From assembly GCA_900470965.1 (NCBI GenBank), contig UCCS01000064.1, positions 35,397 through 99,396 on the forward strand: a stretch of DNA of 64,000 nucleotides. Direction: 5' to 3'. The stretch is from Hyphomicrobiales bacterium. Lineage in GTDB: Bacteria > Pseudomonadota > Alphaproteobacteria > Rhizobiales > Rhizobiaceae. The position numbers were made by a program, and so were the translations under genes. Of this stretch, positions 1-8,842 are shown one piece after another (the first letter of the stretch is position 1; each line of letters starts with the position of its first letter). The notes beneath the pieces were generated by a model that saw only the letters and a program-made list of their open reading frames with translations, was not told the origin of the DNA and ran no database searches.

Positions 1-652
1 CCATGACCAGTTCCCGCGTGATATCGACCGGCTCTATACCGTGGCGCCGCGCCAGTGCATCCACCTCCGAGATGGCGCGGCTTTCGTCCTGCCTGTGGAT
101 AAACTCGGCAAGCCGGTCGAAGGCGTCCCATTTCCGGACGGGCGTATCGAGCGCCAGCCTCTCTCTGCCCCGGCCGAAATTGAACTCGATGCTGTTCTCC
201 CTGCCGAGCAGCAGCGCCAGCGTCTCCCACCAGATGCTGTGCGAACCTTCGGCAAAGCCTTGCGCAATGAAAACCGTAAAGGGTGCGCCATGCCGTTCGA
301 AAACGGGCAGGGCATGGACGAGATTGTTGCGATACCCATCATCCAGCGTGAAGGCGGCGAACAGGCGATCGTCCTGCGGGTCCGACAAGAGGGAGGGCAC
401 GGCATCGAGCGGCACGAAACGATAGCCGCTCCGCTTCAGCCGCCGAAGCGCCGAATCCAGAAATTCGGGTGTAATTTCAAGATGCTGATTCGGTTCGAAC
501 AGTTGGGCGATATGCGGACGCACATGATGGAGCGTGAAGATGACGCCGCGTCCGCGAGCCTCTTTCACGAGCCCGGCGGCACTCGCCAGCCAGGCCGCTT
601 CCAACCCGCCGCCGATCGCGATGCGCTTCAGACGGCGCTTCCACTGCCCCAT
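1..652 (-). CDS. Polysaccharide deacetylase family protein (3' end outside window)
   Basis: The reading frame starts at an ATG at 652 and runs off the left edge, leaving 217 residues visible. An FTLHHV strand near residue 39 and a FTLDDGYRNN motif near residues 101-110 match the NodB-homology fold, whose paired aspartates bind the catalytic metal of carbohydrate esterases. No clear signal peptide is seen; the basic N-terminus (MGQWKRRLKR) suggests a cytoplasmic or membrane-associated protein. It is divergent from the carboxypeptidase gene at 885. An in-frame GTG lies 11 codons upstream, so the start is not certain. The substrate cannot be told from the sequence. Confidence 0.8.
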   Translation of the reverse strand, partial: MGQWKRRLKRIAIGGGLEAAWLASAAGLVKEARGRGVIFTLHHVRPHIAQLFEPNQHLEITPEFLDSALRRLKRSGYRFVPLDAVPSLLSDPQDDRLFAAFTLDDGYRNNLVHALPVFERHGAPFTVFIAQGFAEGSHSIWWETLALLLGRENSIEFNFGRGRERLALDTPVRKWDAFDRLAEFIHRQDESRAISEVDALARRHGIEPVDITRELVM

Positions 653-884
653 TTTTTCCGTGACCCCGCTTTGTAATCGTGTCACACAGACTATCAATGC
701 CGCCGTTAAACCTTGCTGAATCCGGTTGGAACGCGGTTTATTTACCGGCCTTTAACCAAGCGAAACAAAAGCTTGGAAAAAACTTGGGCGTTGCCTCAAA
801 GTCGCGCCAGATTGTGGGCATCTGTCACAATACGGGACATAATTCCGGTTGTAGCGACTCGCCGGATATAATGAGGGGAAGTGC

Positions 885-2171
885 ATGAGAAGGCTTTTGG
901 CTGCCATTTTGACCGCGACGCTGGCAATTACTGCACCCGTTGCGGCCTTTGCCGGAAGCGCTTCCCTCGTGCTCGATGCCCGCACCGGCAAGGTCCTTGC
1001 GTCCGAAAACGGTGATACGCTGAACCATCCGGCCTCGCTCACGAAGATGATGACGCTCTATCTCACCTTCGAGGCGCTCAATCGCGGCAAGATCACCTGG
1101 GATACACCGATCACCATGTCGAAATATGCTGCCTCCCGTCCGCCGACGAAGCTCGGGGTGAAAGCGGGCGGTACGATCACTGTGCGCGAGGCGGTCTATG
1201 GCATGATCGTCAAGTCGGCCAACGATGCTGCTGCCGCCATCGGTGAAAAGCTCGGCGGTTCGGAAAGCAATTTCGCCCGGCTTATGACCCAGAAGGCCCG
1301 CCAGCTCGGCATGAGCCGCACGGTCTTTGTCAATGCATCTGGCCTGCCGGACGCGCGTCAGATCACGACTGCGCGCGACATGTCCACGCTCGCTGTGGCG
1401 CTGCTGAAGAATTATCCCAGCGAATATCGTCTCTTCTCCGTTGCAAGCTTCAATTTCCGTGGCCAGACCATCCGTGGCCACAATAATCTCATGTATCGCT
1501 ACCAGGGCATGGACGGCATCAAAACCGGTTATACCAATGCGTCCGGCTTCAACATCGTCAGCGCCGTGAAGGACGGCAATCGTCGCGTGGTTGGCGTGGT
1601 GCTCGGCGGCCGCACGGCCCGCAGCCGCGACGCCAAGATGGCCGGATTGTTCGACCGCTATATGGGACGTGCCTCCTCCGGCAGCGTCAAGCTGACCGCC
1701 AGCATCAATGCAAAACAGCAGGTCGAGGTCGCCTCGGCCGCAGATGAGGCCGATGTTCCCGCGCCGGCGATCGCGCCGCGCGTTGCGGGCGAGGCAGCAG
1801 CACCCGCACCGAAGGCGCTCGGTTATGCCGATAACGGCGTTATCCCGTTGGAGCGCCCGGCGGCAATGGACGAGATCATGAATGCCGGCAAGGCGCCTAA
1901 AGCGCCAGTCGGCAAGGCAGGTGGCTGGCAAATCCAGATCTCGGCTGCTCCGAGCGCCGATGCTGCCCGCGCGCTTCTTGCGCAGGCCCAGTCCGAGGCA
2001 GGTGCGCCGCTCGTTTCCGCCTCGCCCTACACCGAAGCTGTGGGGAAGGGGCCTGGCACGATTTACCGCGCCCGTTTCGTCGGCTTCCAAAGCAAGGAAG
2101 ATGCGACCTCCGCCTGCGATGCCCTGAAGAAGCGCTCATACGACTGCATGCTTCTGCCGAACCAGGGCTGA
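885..2171 (+). CDS. D-alanyl-D-alanine carboxypeptidase with C-terminal SPOR-like domain
   Basis: A 428-residue penicillin-binding protein of the S11 family, which trims the terminal D-alanine of peptidoglycan stem peptides in the periplasm. It has a cleavable signal peptide ending near AFA (residue 23). The three active-site motifs are intact: SLTK at 51-54, SAN at 111-113 and KTG at 213-215. After an Ala/Pro-rich linker the last 80 or so residues (from GWQIQIS, with YRARFVGF and a closing Cys pair region) resemble a SPOR domain, which binds denuded glycan strands at division sites. The ribosome site GAGGGGAA lies just before the ATG. The gene stands alone downstream of a 232-base spacer. 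Confidence 0.93.
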   Translation: MRRLLAAILTATLAITAPVAAFAGSASLVLDARTGKVLASENGDTLNHPASLTKMMTLYLTFEALNRGKITWDTPITMSKYAASRPPTKLGVKAGGTITVREAVYGMIVKSANDAAAAIGEKLGGSESNFARLMTQKARQLGMSRTVFVNASGLPDARQITTARDMSTLAVALLKNYPSEYRLFSVASFNFRGQTIRGHNNLMYRYQGMDGIKTGYTNASGFNIVSAVKDGNRRVVGVVLGGRTARSRDAKMAGLFDRYMGRASSGSVKLTASINAKQQVEVASAADEADVPAPAIAPRVAGEAAAPAPKALGYADNGVIPLERPAAMDEIMNAGKAPKAPVGKAGGWQIQISAAPSADAARALLAQAQSEAGAPLVSASPYTEAVGKGPGTIYRARFVGFQSKEDATSACDALKKRSYDCMLLPNQG

Positions 2172-2233
2172 GCTGGCTACTCTGGACAATTTCCGGGAAT
2201 CGGCGCTCTCCTCATAAACAAAAGGAGAACGTC

Positions 2234-2542
2234 ATGCTGCAGCGCCTCGCCGACCAGTTCGAAACATCATCCTCCGCTTACGCCGCCGCCAACGACATTG
2301 AGCGTGATGCCGACTGGTTTCTGCTGAAACTGCAGGAGGAGATGGGCGAGTTGACCCAGGCTTGGAACCGCCTGACTGGCCGCGGCCGTGCCAAAGGCCG
2401 CTCGCCCGAGGAGATGGAACTCGACCTTGCGGACGAGACGGCCGATATCCTCGGCCACCTGCTGCTTTTCGCCCGTCGCCATGACATCGATCTCTCCGCT
2501 GCGATCGAGCGGAAATGGAAATTCAAGCCTTCGGCGCAGTAG
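2234..2542 (+). CDS. MazG-like nucleotide pyrophosphohydrolase
   Basis: A 102-residue all-helical protein. The helix WFLLKLQEEMGELTQAW has the ExxE arrangement and the later DLADETADILGHLL segment supplies the second metal-binding ExxD pair typical of MazG/dUTPase-like pyrophosphohydrolases, which hydrolyse nucleoside triphosphates to monophosphates and pyrophosphate. A strong ribosome site (AAAGGAG) precedes the ATG. It converges on, and overlaps by 20 bases, the gene on the other strand. The nucleotide specificity is not known from sequence. Confidence 0.8.
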   Translation: MLQRLADQFETSSSAYAAANDIERDADWFLLKLQEEMGELTQAWNRLTGRGRAKGRSPEEMELDLADETADILGHLLLFARRHDIDLSAAIERKWKFKPSAQ

Positions 2543-3161
2543 CGTTTCCTGCTTTCCGTCTTTGCGCGATCCACCATTGGCATTGTTCTTCTGTATAGCC
2601 GAGCAGACGCCCCAGGCGATACTCGCTTTCGTCCGTCCAACGCCTTTCGCTCATCAGCTCGGTATAGGCGTCAAACCGCCATTCTTCTTTCGGCAGCGCG
2701 TAGAGAATGCGAACTAGGCGAAACTTGCCCTCAAGGAATGGCTCGACCCGTTCGATGATTGCACCTCTGTCGACGTAGGGCTGAAAGTAGGCTCGGATCT
2801 TCTTCAAAACCCCCGAGCTTTCTTCGTCCGAAAACATAGCGAATGGCTTGCGGCCATCCAGCATCAGGGCGAGCTCGAAGTTGGTATGGACCAGATAGGG
2901 CACGTTATCGATCCATTGCGGCCGCGTGAGCACAACCTCGCCATCCGGTTCGGGAAAGGGGAGGGCCAGCATCGAGGACAGCCCGTCCAGTTCGCTTTTC
3001 TCAAGGTAGAAGAGATGCTTTGCCAGTTCGGACGTTTCTACGTCGAGAATGGCCGCAACTGCCTCCATCGGGGCCTCGAAGCGCATCTCTTGCGCCGAAC
3101 AACCCGTCTCGGGTGACAGGAATTTCAGCAGAAATGTCTCCGTCGCCAAGCAACGCCCCAT
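2523..3161 (-). CDS. Conserved hypothetical protein
   Basis: A 212-residue soluble protein with mixed charged helices, no signal peptide and no motif I recognise. The C-terminal part (SEYRLGRLLGYTEEQCQWW) looks like a small helical domain. Codon use is like that of its neighbours, which supports a real gene. It lies 30 bases downstream of the GNAT gene at 3192-3680, so it may be the last gene of a tldD-GNAT transcript. No function is proposed. Confidence 0.7.
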   Translation of the reverse strand: MGRCLATETFLLKFLSPETGCSAQEMRFEAPMEAVAAILDVETSELAKHLFYLEKSELDGLSSMLALPFPEPDGEVVLTRPQWIDNVPYLVHTNFELALMLDGRKPFAMFSDEESSGVLKKIRAYFQPYVDRGAIIERVEPFLEGKFRLVRILYALPKEEWRFDAYTELMSERRWTDESEYRLGRLLGYTEEQCQWWIAQRRKAGNATAPKA

Positions 3162-3191
3162 CGGCTCGATGTTCTATTGCTTGAGGCTAGC

Positions 3192-3680
3192 CTAAATTGT
3201 CCGCCGATAGAACTTGCTGTCGACGGCCATCAGCGGGAATGCCCGCGGCAGGTCCTTGCTGGCAATCTCGGAAAAACCGTTCTTTTCATAGAATCGGTGC
3301 GCGGCAAGAAACTTCTCGGTCGTGCCGAGGAAGATGTCGGTTACGCCGACTTCACCGGCATGAGCAAAGAGCGCCGCGAGCAGCCGGGTGGCCACACCAT
3401 GTTCGCGGCCTCGCACCTCGGCGGCCACGAACATCTTCCGAAGAGCCGCCTGGTTGTTGCCGATATCCTTGAGGCCGACCGTGCCGACAATGGCGCCATC
3501 CTTCACTGCGACCCAAAATTGACCCTTGCCTGACTGGTAGAAGTCGGGAATGACGCGCAGGTCCGGCTGCGCGTCGGCGGTGATGTCGATGTCGAATTCC
3601 TCGCGCTGGATCGGCAGGATGACCGAGATCACGCCGTCGGCGTCGTCAGGAGCGAAGGTTCTGATCTCGATTTCGACCAT
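3192..3680 (-). CDS. GNAT family N-acetyltransferase
   Basis: A 162-residue GNAT-fold enzyme that would transfer an acetyl group from acetyl-CoA to an amine. The central ALRKMFVAAEVRGREHGVATRLL stretch is motif A with a degenerate Q/RxxGxG/A loop (RGREHGVA), followed by motif B (FYEKNGFSEI). The start ATG is preceded by GAGGCGG. The gene begins 12 bases after the stop of tldD and is probably cotranscribed with it. The acceptor substrate is unknown. Confidence 0.85.
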   Translation of the reverse strand: MVEIEIRTFAPDDADGVISVILPIQREEFDIDITADAQPDLRVIPDFYQSGKGQFWVAVKDGAIVGTVGLKDIGNNQAALRKMFVAAEVRGREHGVATRLLAALFAHAGEVGVTDIFLGTTEKFLAAHRFYEKNGFSEIASKDLPRAFPLMAVDSKFYRRTI

Positions 3681-3692
3681 GAAAGTACCGCC

Positions 3693-5108
3693 TCAGGCCT
3701 GAGTGCCGCCGACGGTCACCTGATCCATGCGCAGATGCGGCTGGCCGACGCCGACAGGCACCCACTGGCTTGCCTTGCCGCAATTGCCGATGCCGGTATC
3801 GAGCTTCATGTCGTTGCCGATCATCGACACACGCTTCATCGCATCCGGGCCGTTGCCGATCAGCATGGCGCCCTTGATCGGTGCGCCAATCTTGCCGTTC
3901 TCGATAAGATAGGCCTCGGTGCAGCCGAAGACGAATTTGCCCGATGTGATATCCACCTGGCCGCCACCGAAGGAGACGGCATAGACGCCCTTCTTGACCG
4001 AAGAGATGATTTCTTCCGGCGTCTTGTCGCCGCCGAGCATATAGGTGTTGGTCATGCGCGGCATCGGCACATGCGCATAGCCTTGGCGACGGCCGTTGCC
4101 GGTCGGCGTCATGCCCATCAGCCGGGCGTTCTGCCGGTCCTGCATGTAGCCGACGAGCTTGCCGTTTTCGATCAGCACGTTGTAGGCCGAAGGTGTGCCT
4201 TCGTCGTCGATGGTGATGGAGCCGCGGCGGCTGTCGATCGTGCCGTCGTCGACGACGGTCACGCCCGGTGCCGCCACCATCTGGCCGAGGAGGCCCGCAA
4301 AGGCAGATGTCTTCTTGCGGTTGAAGTCACCTTCGAGGCCATGGCCTACGGCCTCGTGCAGCATGACGCCCGGCCAGCCGGAGCCGAGCACGACATCCAT
4401 CGTGCCAGCCGGCGCATCGATCGCTTCGAGATTGACGAGCGCCTGCCGCAGCGCCTCATCTGCGCCGTGCTGCCAGCTTCCGGTCGCGATGAAATCGCCG
4501 AAACCGATGCGGCCGCCCTGGCCATAGGAGCCGCTCTCCTGCCGGTCGCCGTCGCCGACCATGACGGAGATGTTGATACGCGTCATCGGCCGGATGTCGT
4601 GTACGCGATGGCCATCGGCGCGCAGGATATCGACCACCTGCCAGCTTGCCGCAACCGAAGCCGTGACCTGCCGCACCTTGTCGTTCTTGCCGCGCAGATA
4701 GGCATCGATATCGGTCAGCACCTTCACCTTCTCCTCGAAAGTCGGTGAACCGATCGGGTTCTCGTCTGTATAGAGCTTGCGGTTCGTGCCCTGGGGCGCG
4801 GCAGCATAGCTGCCGGAATAGCCGCGCGTGACGGCGCCGACCGCGTCGGCTGCCCGCTTCAGCGCTGAGACGGAGAGATCGCCCGCATGCGCGTAGCCGA
4901 CAGCTTCACCTGCCACTGCGCGCAGGCCAAAACCCTGTTCAGTGTTGAAGCTGCCGCCCTTGAGGCGACCGTTATCGAAGGTCAGCGATTCCGCCTGCGC
5001 GTGCTCGATGAAGAGCTCGCCGTCATCGGCGCCGGAAAGCGCCTCGGCGACATGCTTGCGCATTGTCGCTTCGTCGGCATCAAAAAGCGTCAGGAGGTCG
5101 GTGGTCAT
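3693..5108 (-). CDS. tldD: Metalloprotease TldD
   Basis: A 471-residue TldD protein of peptidase family U62, which acts with PmbA (TldE) on unfolded or modified peptides in the cytoplasm. The zinc-binding HExxxH is present as HEAVGH at residues 251-256, and the conserved C-terminal GNCGKASQWVPVG segment is intact. The start is placed at the ATG at 5108 (MTTDLL), which has GGAG upstream; a longer frame begins 12 codons earlier but has a poorer ribosome site. No pmbA gene lies nearby in the window. Confidence 0.93.
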   Translation of the reverse strand: MTTDLLTLFDADEATMRKHVAEALSGADDGELFIEHAQAESLTFDNGRLKGGSFNTEQGFGLRAVAGEAVGYAHAGDLSVSALKRAADAVGAVTRGYSGSYAAAPQGTNRKLYTDENPIGSPTFEEKVKVLTDIDAYLRGKNDKVRQVTASVAASWQVVDILRADGHRVHDIRPMTRINISVMVGDGDRQESGSYGQGGRIGFGDFIATGSWQHGADEALRQALVNLEAIDAPAGTMDVVLGSGWPGVMLHEAVGHGLEGDFNRKKTSAFAGLLGQMVAAPGVTVVDDGTIDSRRGSITIDDEGTPSAYNVLIENGKLVGYMQDRQNARLMGMTPTGNGRRQGYAHVPMPRMTNTYMLGGDKTPEEIISSVKKGVYAVSFGGGQVDITSGKFVFGCTEAYLIENGKIGAPIKGAMLIGNGPDAMKRVSMIGNDMKLDTGIGNCGKASQWVPVGVGQPHLRMDQVTVGGTQA

Positions 5109-5189
5109 GGTCTTTTGCTCCGCAAGAAGAGCGGGAATGCTCAATAGCCGATGTAGGTCTGTTGTGCTGCGCGAGCAAGCCCCGCCAAA

Positions 5190-5828
5190 TCAGGGCAGGG
5201 CGTCGTAGCCTTCCGCGAACCCCTTGAGGTCTACGGGGATGCCGATGCCTTCTTCCGGCGTCTGGAAGACAATGAAGGTCGCCTGCGCACCGCTGCGGAA
5301 GGTCTTGAGCAGTTCGTCCTCGAGAACGACTTCGGCATAGCAGCCGTCGGCGAAGCAGCGCACGAAATAGGCGCGGCCGATATCCTTGCCGTCGACATTG
5401 AGGCCGAGGCCGTTCGGCAGCAGCACGCCGAGCGGTGCGAGCACGCGCAGGATCTTCGACTTGCGGTCAGCCGTCTTCAGGACGACAACGGACAGGCCAA
5501 CTTCCGGACGGTCTTCGGCAATGACATTCTGCATCAGCGCGCACTGCTCGGTCGAAGCGCCCGCCGGCTTGTCGCAGACGACGGACCATGCGCCATGGTT
5601 GGACCGAACCGTGCCGGGTGCCGGTGGCTGCGCCTGGCTAGGCGTCACCTGCTCGACGTTTGGCGTCGTGGACGGCGCGGGCTGCTGTGTCGGGGCGGGC
5701 TTCGGAGCAGGCGCGGCAGGACGCGACTGCGCGGGCGTCGGCGTCTGCTGAGCGAAAACGGGGCTCGTCGCGGCGGTCGCGATGCCCGCGGTCAGTACAA
5801 AAGACCGCGCGAGGGAACGGAAACCCAT
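5190..5828 (-). CDS. Invasion-associated locus B (IalB) family exported protein
   Basis: A 212-residue secreted protein. It has a signal peptide ending near VFA-QQ (residue 25), a long Pro/Ala/Gln linker (about residues 25-65), then the IalB domain with conserved cysteines in the SVVCDKP, EQCALMQ and VRCFADGCYAE segments. IalB proteins were named in Bartonella and are common in Rhizobiales; the molecular role is unclear. The chosen ATG at 5828 has AGAGG upstream; the frame stays open further upstream without a good start. It is divergent from ctaC. Confidence 0.85.
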   Translation of the reverse strand: MGFRSLARSFVLTAGIATAATSPVFAQQTPTPAQSRPAAPAPKPAPTQQPAPSTTPNVEQVTPSQAQPPAPGTVRSNHGAWSVVCDKPAGASTEQCALMQNVIAEDRPEVGLSVVVLKTADRKSKILRVLAPLGVLLPNGLGLNVDGKDIGRAYFVRCFADGCYAEVVLEDELLKTFRSGAQATFIVFQTPEEGIGIPVDLKGFAEGYDALP

Positions 5829-6166
5829 GAAAACCTCTGGATATCGAATCATTGCCGCTATTTGTGAAGCTGCCCACAGAAAATGAAAAGCCCCACCCCG
5901 TGAAAACCGGGGGACTGCGGCAGAAATAGGACCTCGCCAAAAGAATGTGCAGCCCGCGGATTGGCCCTGAAGCGCGTTTTTCGTATGCTGATGAAAAGCT
6001 TGCAATGTTTTGCCGTGGCTGAGGAGGCAGTCTTTGAGCAAATATGCCGCATAGACAATTGCTTCTGCCTGTTGCGGCGGATGCCAAACTGTGGTTTGAA
6101 GCGCAGAAGATGGCAAGGATTCTGCGTCCGATTTGATGCAGATCAGCGCTCGAGGGAGATTACAAG
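5829..6166. other. Divergent promoter region between ialB-like gene and ctaC
   Basis: This 338-base spacer must hold the promoters of both the IalB-like gene and the oxidase operon. I see no coding region in it. A short hairpin, CCCCG (5896-5900) with CGGGG (5908-5912), lies in the presumed leader of the IalB-like gene. I could not assign a -35/-10 pair with confidence. Confidence 0.5.
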
Positions 6167-7060
6167 GTGATTAAGAAGGCTTTTGCAGCTCTGACCGCGC
6201 TGGTCTGTCTGCTTTTTGCTTCCGGCACATATGCCGATCAGCCGATGCCGTGGCAGGCTACCCTGCAGCCGGCAGCGACGCCGATCATGCGGGAGATCCA
6301 CTGGTTCGAACAATACACGCTGTGGTTCATCGTTCCGATCACGCTGTTTGTTCTCGTTCTCCTTCTGGTCGTCTGTTTCAAGTTCCGTGCTTCGGCAAAC
6401 CCGGTTCCCTCCAAGACGAGCCACAATACGGTGATCGAAGTCATCTGGACCGTGGGGCCGGTCTTGGTACTTCTCTTCCTTGCCATTCCCTCCTTTACCC
6501 TGTTGACCGCGCAGCTCACCCTGCCGGAAAACCCTGATGTGACCATCAAGGCGACCGCGACCCAGTGGCAGTGGAACTATGAATATGAAGGTTCGGGCGA
6601 AACGCCTGTCGCCTTCGACTCCTATCTTCTGAAGGAGCCGGATCGTGCCGCTGCGGGCAAGACCGATCTTTCCGTCTATCCGCGCCTGCTCGCCGTCGAC
6701 AACGAACTCGTGCTGCCAGTCAACAAGACCGTTCGCGTTCTCGTTACCGCCGCGCCGACCGACGTCATCCACGCTTTCGCCATGCCGTCCTTCGGTGTCA
6801 AGATCGACGCCGTTCCGGGCCGCCTGAACGAAACCTGGTTCCGCGCCGAGCGCGAAGGCCTCTTCTACGGCCAGTGTTCCGAGCTTTGCGGCAAGGACCA
6901 TGCGTTCATGCCGATCGCCATCCGCGTCGTCTCCGAGGACAAGTACAAGCAGTGGCTGGCTTCGGCCGCCAGTGACTTGCCCGGCGCCTACAAGACACTG
7001 ATCGCCGCCGCCGATGGTCCTGCAAAGACCGTTGATGTCGCTGAAAACGTCGCAAAGTAA
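6167..7060 (+). CDS. ctaC: Cytochrome c oxidase subunit II (aa3 type)
   Basis: A 297-residue subunit II, which takes electrons from cytochrome c at its CuA site. It has a signal peptide (to about residue 24), two transmembrane helices (about 49-72 and 90-114) and a periplasmic cupredoxin domain. All CuA ligands are present: H202, C237, E239, C241, H245 and M248, within GQCSELCGKDHAFMP. The aromatic electron-entry patch is seen in QWQWNYEYEG. The start is a GTG with GAGGGAG upstream. No heme-binding extension is fused, as expected for the aa3 type. Confidence 0.97.
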   Translation: MIKKAFAALTALVCLLFASGTYADQPMPWQATLQPAATPIMREIHWFEQYTLWFIVPITLFVLVLLLVVCFKFRASANPVPSKTSHNTVIEVIWTVGPVLVLLFLAIPSFTLLTAQLTLPENPDVTIKATATQWQWNYEYEGSGETPVAFDSYLLKEPDRAAAGKTDLSVYPRLLAVDNELVLPVNKTVRVLVTAAPTDVIHAFAMPSFGVKIDAVPGRLNETWFRAEREGLFYGQCSELCGKDHAFMPIAIRVVSEDKYKQWLASAASDLPGAYKTLIAAADGPAKTVDVAENVAK

Positions 7061-7076
7061 GATAGGGATCGGGACA

Positions 7077-8780
7077 ATGGCTGGACCTTCCGCTCACGAC
7101 GATCATTCTCATGATCACCACGCTCATGACGCTCACGCGCATGACGACCATCACGATCACTCTCATACGCCGAGCTTTGCCGATCGCTGGTTCTTCTCCA
7201 CGAACCACAAGGATATCGGCACGCTCTACCTGATCTTCGCGATCTTCGCCGGTATCGTCGGCGGCCTTCTCTCCGTTGCCATGCGCATGGAGCTGCAGGA
7301 GCCGGGCATCCAGATCTTCCACGGCCTGGCCTCCATGGTCTACGGCTTCGAAGGCGATGCTGCCATTGATGGCGCCAAGCACATGTTCAACGTCTTCACC
7401 ACCGCTCACGCGCTGATCATGATCTTCTTCATGGTCATGCCGGCGATGATCGGCGGTTTTGCCAACTGGATGGTGCCGATCATGATTGGCGCGCCTGATA
7501 TGGCCTTCCCGCGTCTGAACAACATCTCCTTCTGGCTGATCGTTCCGGCCTTCCTGCTGCTGGTCATTTCGATGTTCGTCGAAGGCCCGGCCGGCGCATA
7601 CGGTGCAGGCGGTGGCTGGACCATGTATCCGCCGCTCGCAGTCGGCGGTCAGCCGGGTCCGGCAGTCGACCTTGCGATCTTCTCGCTGCACATTGCCGGT
7701 GCCTCGTCGATCCTCGGTGCGATCAACTTCATCACCACTATCCTCAACATGCGCGCTCCCGGCATGACGCTGCACAAGATGCCGCTCTTTGCCTGGGCCG
7801 TGCTGATCACCGCCTTCCTTCTGCTGCTCTCGCTGCCGGTTCTGGCTGGCGCCATCACCATGGTGCTCACCGACCGCAACTTCGGCACAGCCTTCTTCGC
7901 GCCGGAAGGCGGCGGTGACCCGATCCTCTACCAGCACCTGTTCTGGTTCTTCGGTCATCCGGAAGTCTACATCCTGATCCTGCCGGGCTTCGGCATCGTC
8001 AGCCACATCGTATCGACCTTCTCGAAGAAGCCGGTCTTTGGTTACCTCGGCATGGCCTACGCCATGGTCGCCATCGGTGCTGTCGGCTTCGTCGTCTGGG
8101 CTCACCACATGTACACGGTCGGCCTGTCGCTCGACGCGCAGCGCTACTTCGTCTTCGCGACGATGGTCATCGCCGTTCCGACGGGTGTGAAGATCTTCTC
8201 CTGGATCGCGACGATGTGGGGTGGCTCTATCAGCTTCCGCACGCCGATGATCTGGGCGATCGGCTTCATCTTCCTCTTCACCGTCGGTGGTGTCACGGGT
8301 GTCCAGCTCGCAAACGCCGGCCTGGACCGCTCGCTGCATGACACCTATTACGTCGTGGCTCACTTCCACTACGTTCTGTCGCTCGGCGCCGTCTTCGCCA
8401 TCTTCGCTGCCTGGTATTATTGGTTCCCGAAGATGACCGGCTACATGTACAGCGAGTTCCTCGGCAAGCTGCACTTCTGGGTCATGTTCATCGGCGTGAA
8501 CCTGGTGTTCTTCCCGCAGCACTTCCTCGGCCTCGCCGGCATGCCGCGCCGCTACATCGACTATCCGGACGCTTTCGCCGGCTGGAATTATGTCTCGTCG
8601 ATCGGCTCCTACATCTCCTTCGTCGGCGTGATCATCTTCCTTGTCGGTGTCTGGGAAGCGTTCGCCAAGAAGCGCATTGCCGGTGACAATCCGTGGGGTG
8701 AGGGCGCAACGACCCTCGAGTGGCAGCTGCCTTCGCCGCCGCCCTACCATCAGTGGGAACAGCTTCCGCGCATCAAGTAA
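7077..8780 (+). CDS. ctaD: Cytochrome c oxidase subunit I with His/Asp-rich N-terminus
   Basis: A 567-residue catalytic subunit with about twelve transmembrane helices. Seen directly: the low-spin heme His in TTAHALIM, the CuB site HPEVYI followed by the HH pair in WAHHMYTVGL, the heme a and a3 ligands in HDTYYVVAHFHY, and the K-channel PTGVKIFSW. The Glu of GHPEVY is the D-channel terminus. Residues 7-30 hold twelve His and seven Asp before the conserved FSTNHKDIG start of the fold. The ATG at 7077 lies 16 bases after ctaC. A 13-bp hairpin follows the stop codon. Confidence 0.97.
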   Translation: MAGPSAHDDHSHDHHAHDAHAHDDHHDHSHTPSFADRWFFSTNHKDIGTLYLIFAIFAGIVGGLLSVAMRMELQEPGIQIFHGLASMVYGFEGDAAIDGAKHMFNVFTTAHALIMIFFMVMPAMIGGFANWMVPIMIGAPDMAFPRLNNISFWLIVPAFLLLVISMFVEGPAGAYGAGGGWTMYPPLAVGGQPGPAVDLAIFSLHIAGASSILGAINFITTILNMRAPGMTLHKMPLFAWAVLITAFLLLLSLPVLAGAITMVLTDRNFGTAFFAPEGGGDPILYQHLFWFFGHPEVYILILPGFGIVSHIVSTFSKKPVFGYLGMAYAMVAIGAVGFVVWAHHMYTVGLSLDAQRYFVFATMVIAVPTGVKIFSWIATMWGGSISFRTPMIWAIGFIFLFTVGGVTGVQLANAGLDRSLHDTYYVVAHFHYVLSLGAVFAIFAAWYYWFPKMTGYMYSEFLGKLHFWVMFIGVNLVFFPQHFLGLAGMPRRYIDYPDAFAGWNYVSSIGSYISFVGVIIFLVGVWEAFAKKRIAGDNPWGEGATTLEWQLPSPPPYHQWEQLPRIK

Positions 8781-8790
8781 GATGCCGGAT

Positions 8791-8820
8791 CCAGACGCCG
8801 CAGGCCTCTGCGGCGTCTGG
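8791..8820 (+). promoter_or_regulatory. Perfect hairpin between ctaD and ctaB
   Basis: CCAGACGCCGCAG (8791-8803) and CTGCGGCGTCTGG (8808-8820) form a perfect 13-bp stem with a four-base loop, 10 bases after the ctaD stop and 22 before the ctaB start. No T-run follows, so it is unlikely to be a full terminator. It may protect the ctaCD part of the mRNA or reduce read-through into the assembly genes. Confidence 0.75.
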
Positions 8821-8842
8821 CGATTGAGGAATTCAGGACGGA

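Noticed and set aside
825..2090. A 421-codon open frame opposite the carboxypeptidase gene.
   Set aside because: The plus-strand gene has SLTK, SAN and KTG in order; the antisense product has no known features.
6906..8750. A 614-codon open frame on the minus strand opposite ctaD.
   Set aside because: It mirrors the codon bias of ctaD; the product is a Glu/Asp/His/Arg-rich string with no domain, while ctaD has all its ligands.
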